Shown here: positions 61,963 through 64,000 of the stretch, in pieces
How positions within the stretch are numbered: position 1 is the stretch's first letter
Layout: each line of letters begins with the position of its first letter
Assembly (NCBI RefSeq): GCF_001857945.1
Contig: NZ_CP017770.1
Coordinates: forward strand, 2,976,001-3,040,000
From: Paenibacillus crassostreae
GTDB taxonomy: Bacteria; Bacillota; Bacilli; Paenibacillales; Paenibacillaceae
Length of the DNA: 64,000 nt
Reading direction: 5' to 3'
Made by a program: the position numbers and the translations under genes
The notes under the pieces: generated by a model
Told to the model about the DNA's origin: nothing
Database searches by the model: none
Seen by the model: only the letters and a program-made list of their open reading frames with translations

Positions 61963-63168
61963 ATGACGCATAATCTAGATAAGGAAGTAAATTGGACAAG
62001 TAAAACAACATCTTATTGGAATCTGTATTCTAATACCGATTCTAATTCAAATATACAAGATCAAGTTACTAAACAAGCGATAGAAGAAGCGGCTGGGCTG
62101 ATCCGTAAGGGTGGTGTCGTAGCTTTTCCAACGGAAACGGTATATGGGTTAGGAGCGGATGCTCGGAACACTACAGCGGTAGAAGCGGTATTCGCTGCAA
62201 AAGGACGTCCCTCAGATAATCCACTTATCGTTCATATAGCTGACCGCTCGCAATTAACTGAGCTTATCGCTGATGTTCCTTCTGTTGCACTTACGCTTAT
62301 GGATGCTTATTGGCCAGGTCCGCTCACGATTGTACTTCCGTTACTACCTAATGTCCTTTCATCCCGGGTTACGGCTGGTTTAGATACAGTAGGTGTACGT
62401 ATGCCTGATCATCCTATTGCGTTAGCGTTGATTGCCGAAGCAAATTGTCCAGTTGCGGCACCAAGTGCGAATCGTTCGGGGCGACCAAGCCCGACCCTTG
62501 CCTCACATGTGGTAGAAGATTTGGATGGTCGGATTGATGGAGTCTTAGACGGGGGACCAGCAGGAGTAGGTCTTGAATCTACTGTTATACGTGTATTTCC
62601 GAATGGGGATGTTCAGGTGCTGCGGCCCGGAGGGATTACGATTGAACAGTTGTCTTCTGTGACAGGTGCTAAGGTTATTAGTGTAGGAGGTGCCTTAATA
62701 GAAGCTCAATCAGCTGTATCTCCAGATCATCACAATGATATGGGGATACACCAATCTTATGCTGATATGGATAGTTCTGAACCGCCACGTTCTCCAGGAG
62801 TGAAGTATGCACACTATGCTCCGCATGGACAACTAACCATTGTTCGAGGATCATCCCCTCAGGCTGTTAGAGATCGGATAATTTCTATGTTGGGAGAATA
62901 TACATTGGATGGGAACGTAACAGGATTGCTTGCTTTTGACGAACATCTTTCAGGCTACCCTGCGAATTCGGCGAACTATATTATATCACTTGGGTCGTTG
63001 GCTACGCCTGCTGAGGCAGCTTATAAGCTGTATGCAGCTTTGCGTTTTTGTGATGAGAAAGGTGTCACTTTTATGTTAGCTGAGGCATGTTCCGAAGAGG
63101 GACTTGGTGAGGCGGTAATGAATCGTTTGATTAAGGCAGCAGGAGGACGTGTTCTCGATCTGAGTTAA
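61963..63168 (+). CDS. ywlC: Threonylcarbamoyl-AMP synthase (YwlC/Sua5)
   Basis: Makes threonylcarbamoyl-AMP for the t6A modification of ANN-decoding tRNAs. The 401-residue protein has the YrdC-like domain with VVAFPTETVYGLGADA (about 52-67), KGRPSDNPLIVHI (about 80-92) and PVAAPSANRSGRPSPT, then the linker SPGVKYAHYAPHGQL and the C-terminal Sua5 domain. A low-complexity Asn/Ser/Asp-rich N-terminal extension of about 35 residues precedes the core. Neighbouring mntP matches the ywlC-ywlD order in Bacillus. Confidence 0.94.
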   Translation: MTHNLDKEVNWTSKTTSYWNLYSNTDSNSNIQDQVTKQAIEEAAGLIRKGGVVAFPTETVYGLGADARNTTAVEAVFAAKGRPSDNPLIVHIADRSQLTELIADVPSVALTLMDAYWPGPLTIVLPLLPNVLSSRVTAGLDTVGVRMPDHPIALALIAEANCPVAAPSANRSGRPSPTLASHVVEDLDGRIDGVLDGGPAGVGLESTVIRVFPNGDVQVLRPGGITIEQLSSVTGAKVISVGGALIEAQSAVSPDHHNDMGIHQSYADMDSSEPPRSPGVKYAHYAPHGQLTIVRGSSPQAVRDRIISMLGEYTLDGNVTGLLAFDEHLSGYPANSANYIISLGSLATPAEAAYKLYAALRFCDEKGVTFMLAEACSEEGLGEAVMNRLIKAAGGRVLDLS

Positions 63169-63237
63169 ATTGTATCATGTTTTACATCTTGTCCGCATAT
63201 GGTTGTACAAAGGTACAAACGATGTGGAGGAGTACAT

Positions 63238-63798
63238 ATGTTGGAAGCTTCTGTCCACTGGGGGCAGCTGATTACGATAGGATTGATGGCAGTAGCCTTA
63301 GGGATGGATGCTTTGTCGTTGGGCGTAGGAATTGGTATGAGAGGGATTCGCTTGCTACATGTACTGAGAATTAGTTTGTTGATCGGTATTTTCCACATGT
63401 TAATGCCTTTGTTGGGGATATTTGCTGGGCATTATATAAGCTCCTTATTGGGACAAGTGACCGGGTATGCTGCGGGAGGATTGTTAGTCGTGCTTGGGGT
63501 GCATATGATCATTAATTCCTATCGTAAAGGTACTACCACAATGATAGATTATCATGCATGGGCAGGTATGATTCTCTTTTCATTTAGTGTGAGTATAGAC
63601 TCTTTTTCGGTAGGAGTATCCTTAGGGATGTTTAAGAGCGAACTTTTGTTGACCGTTCTGATCTTTGGAATCTTTGGTGCACTTATGTCCATGATGGGTC
63701 TCCTTCTGGGCAGAAGAGTGAGCGATAAATTAGGCAGCTATGGTGAAGCTATAGGTGGTACAATTTTGCTCGCATTTGGAATCATGTTTATATTATGA
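63238..63798 (+). CDS. mntP: Manganese efflux pump MntP (YwlD)
   Basis: Exports Mn2+. The 186-residue membrane protein has six helices in two repeats, each with the metal-binding pattern: ALGMDALSLGVGIGM (about 23) and SIDSFSVGVSLGM (about 119), where the Asp residues line the path. Start ATG 63238, following TGGAGGAG, is preferred over the in-frame ATG 63199. I looked for a yybP-ykoY manganese riboswitch in the 70-bp gap before it and found no room for one. Confidence 0.92.
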   Translation: MLEASVHWGQLITIGLMAVALGMDALSLGVGIGMRGIRLLHVLRISLLIGIFHMLMPLLGIFAGHYISSLLGQVTGYAAGGLLVVLGVHMIINSYRKGTTTMIDYHAWAGMILFSFSVSIDSFSVGVSLGMFKSELLLTVLIFGIFGALMSMMGLLLGRRVSDKLGSYGEAIGGTILLAFGIMFIL

Positions 63799-63860
63799 GA
63801 TGGATATTGAAACGATAAAAGATGATGGACGAACTAATTGTTTAAGATATCCTAACGAAA

Positions 63861-63908
63861 AAAACAGGTGCCTCCCAGCCATTAAAAGCTGATAGACACC
63901 TGTTTCTT
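63861..63908. terminator. Bidirectional terminator between mntP and the converging chemoreceptor
   Basis: AAACAGGTG/CACCTGTTT outer stem with an inner CAGC/GCTG pair. On the minus strand it is followed by T7, on the plus strand by TTTCTTTA. It overlaps the last codons of the minus-strand reading frame. Confidence 0.85.
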
Positions 63909-64000
63909 TATGTTATAGAGGTAAGAGATATAGACCTTAAATTTCTCTATGGTCTTCTGTAAATCTTCGGACATAATTTCAAGTGTTGAGAGGATGATGC
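63882..64000 (-). CDS. C-terminal end of a probable methyl-accepting chemotaxis protein, partial
   Basis: Thirty-eight codons are visible on the minus strand, ending at TAA 63882. The segment STLEIMSEDLQKTIEKFKV has the shape of a chemoreceptor C-terminus (helix, then L-x-x-x-I-x-K-FKV). An unusual extra 16 residues (YISYLYNIKKQVSISF) follow before the stop and run into the terminator. Because only the tail is present, the family assignment is tentative. A stand-alone CheY-like protein occurs at 4.3-4.7 kb. Confidence 0.5.
   Translation of the reverse strand, partial: IILSTLEIMSEDLQKTIEKFKVYISYLYNIKKQVSISF

Noticed and set aside
63169..63237. yybP-ykoY manganese riboswitch before mntP
   Set aside because: The gap is only about 70 bp and lacks the conserved aptamer loops.
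1..64000. tRNA, rRNA, insertion sequences, prophage or integrative element
   Set aside because: I found no cloverleaf-type tRNA gene, rRNA sequence, transposase, integrase or terminal inverted repeats in either strand.

Overview
The window comes from a spore-forming, low-to-moderate-GC Firmicute of the Bacillales. The best fit is Paenibacillus or a close relative (inference from gene content, no search run). The evidence is: strong AGGAGG-type ribosome binding sites with many TTG and GTG starts; a gerA-type spore germination operon; spoIIR behind an exact sigma-F type promoter; the prfA-prmC-spoIIR-ywlC-mntP neighbourhood; Fur, cre (CcpA) and Rex/FNR-like sites; and an arsenal of rho-independent terminators.

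Layout. 1-5.3 kb: tail of a coiled-coil protein, an AarF/UbiB kinase, a DEAD-box RNA helicase with a 15-unit Gly/Arg/Ser tandem-repeat tail, a stand-alone CheY-like receiver and a DUF3243 protein. 5.4-9.2 kb (minus): gerA-gerB-gerC operon with a sigma-F-like promoter. 9.2-13.6 kb: Fur-controlled siderophore ABC ATPase, glutathione peroxidase, a broken formate-tetrahydrofolate ligase gene, and a two-gene chromate transporter on the minus strand.

13.8-35.2 kb is the centrepiece, a purine catabolism island. It starts with a gamma-glutamyltransferase and an amidase (own terminator), then pucR, xdhC/pucA and mocA/pucB. After a promoter region that shares sequence words with the pucR promoter come a BMP-type purine/nucleoside ABC transporter (lipoprotein, double ATPase, two permeases) and the three xanthine dehydrogenase subunits. 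These are followed by OHCU decarboxylase, urate oxidase, HIU hydrolase, allantoinase, allantoate amidohydrolase and ureidoglycine aminotransferase. Together they import purines and take xanthine through urate and allantoin to ureidoglycine. OHCU decarboxylase and uricase are separate genes here, whereas Bacillus subtilis PucL fuses them.

35.4-45 kb: H2O-forming NADH oxidase and a formate/nitrite channel, both with TGTGAA-N4-type operators, two MFS exporters, an acetyltransferase, a MOSC protein, a GlnRS (notable in Bacillales), then a TorD-like chaperone with an unusual leader containing a C-rich hairpin, a terminator and two cre-like sites. 45-50.3 kb (minus): PfkB-type sugar kinase; a TetR-RND efflux operon with a palindromic operator and a TAAGAT microsatellite on its stop codon. 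50.4-54.2 kb: cardiolipin synthase, type 2 IPP isomerase, acetyltransferase, small protein. 54.3-64 kb: heparinase II/III-like protein, ychF, prfA-prmC, a SEDS-family glycosyltransferase, spoIIR, ywlC, mntP, and the end of a probable chemoreceptor on the minus strand.

I found no tRNA, rRNA, CRISPR array, insertion sequence or prophage. The most promising under-described items are the torD leader/small RNA candidate, the shared operator words of the purine island, the GGT-amidase pair with a G9 Shine-Dalgarno, the intragenic terminator at the start of prmC, and the higher-order minisatellite in the helicase.
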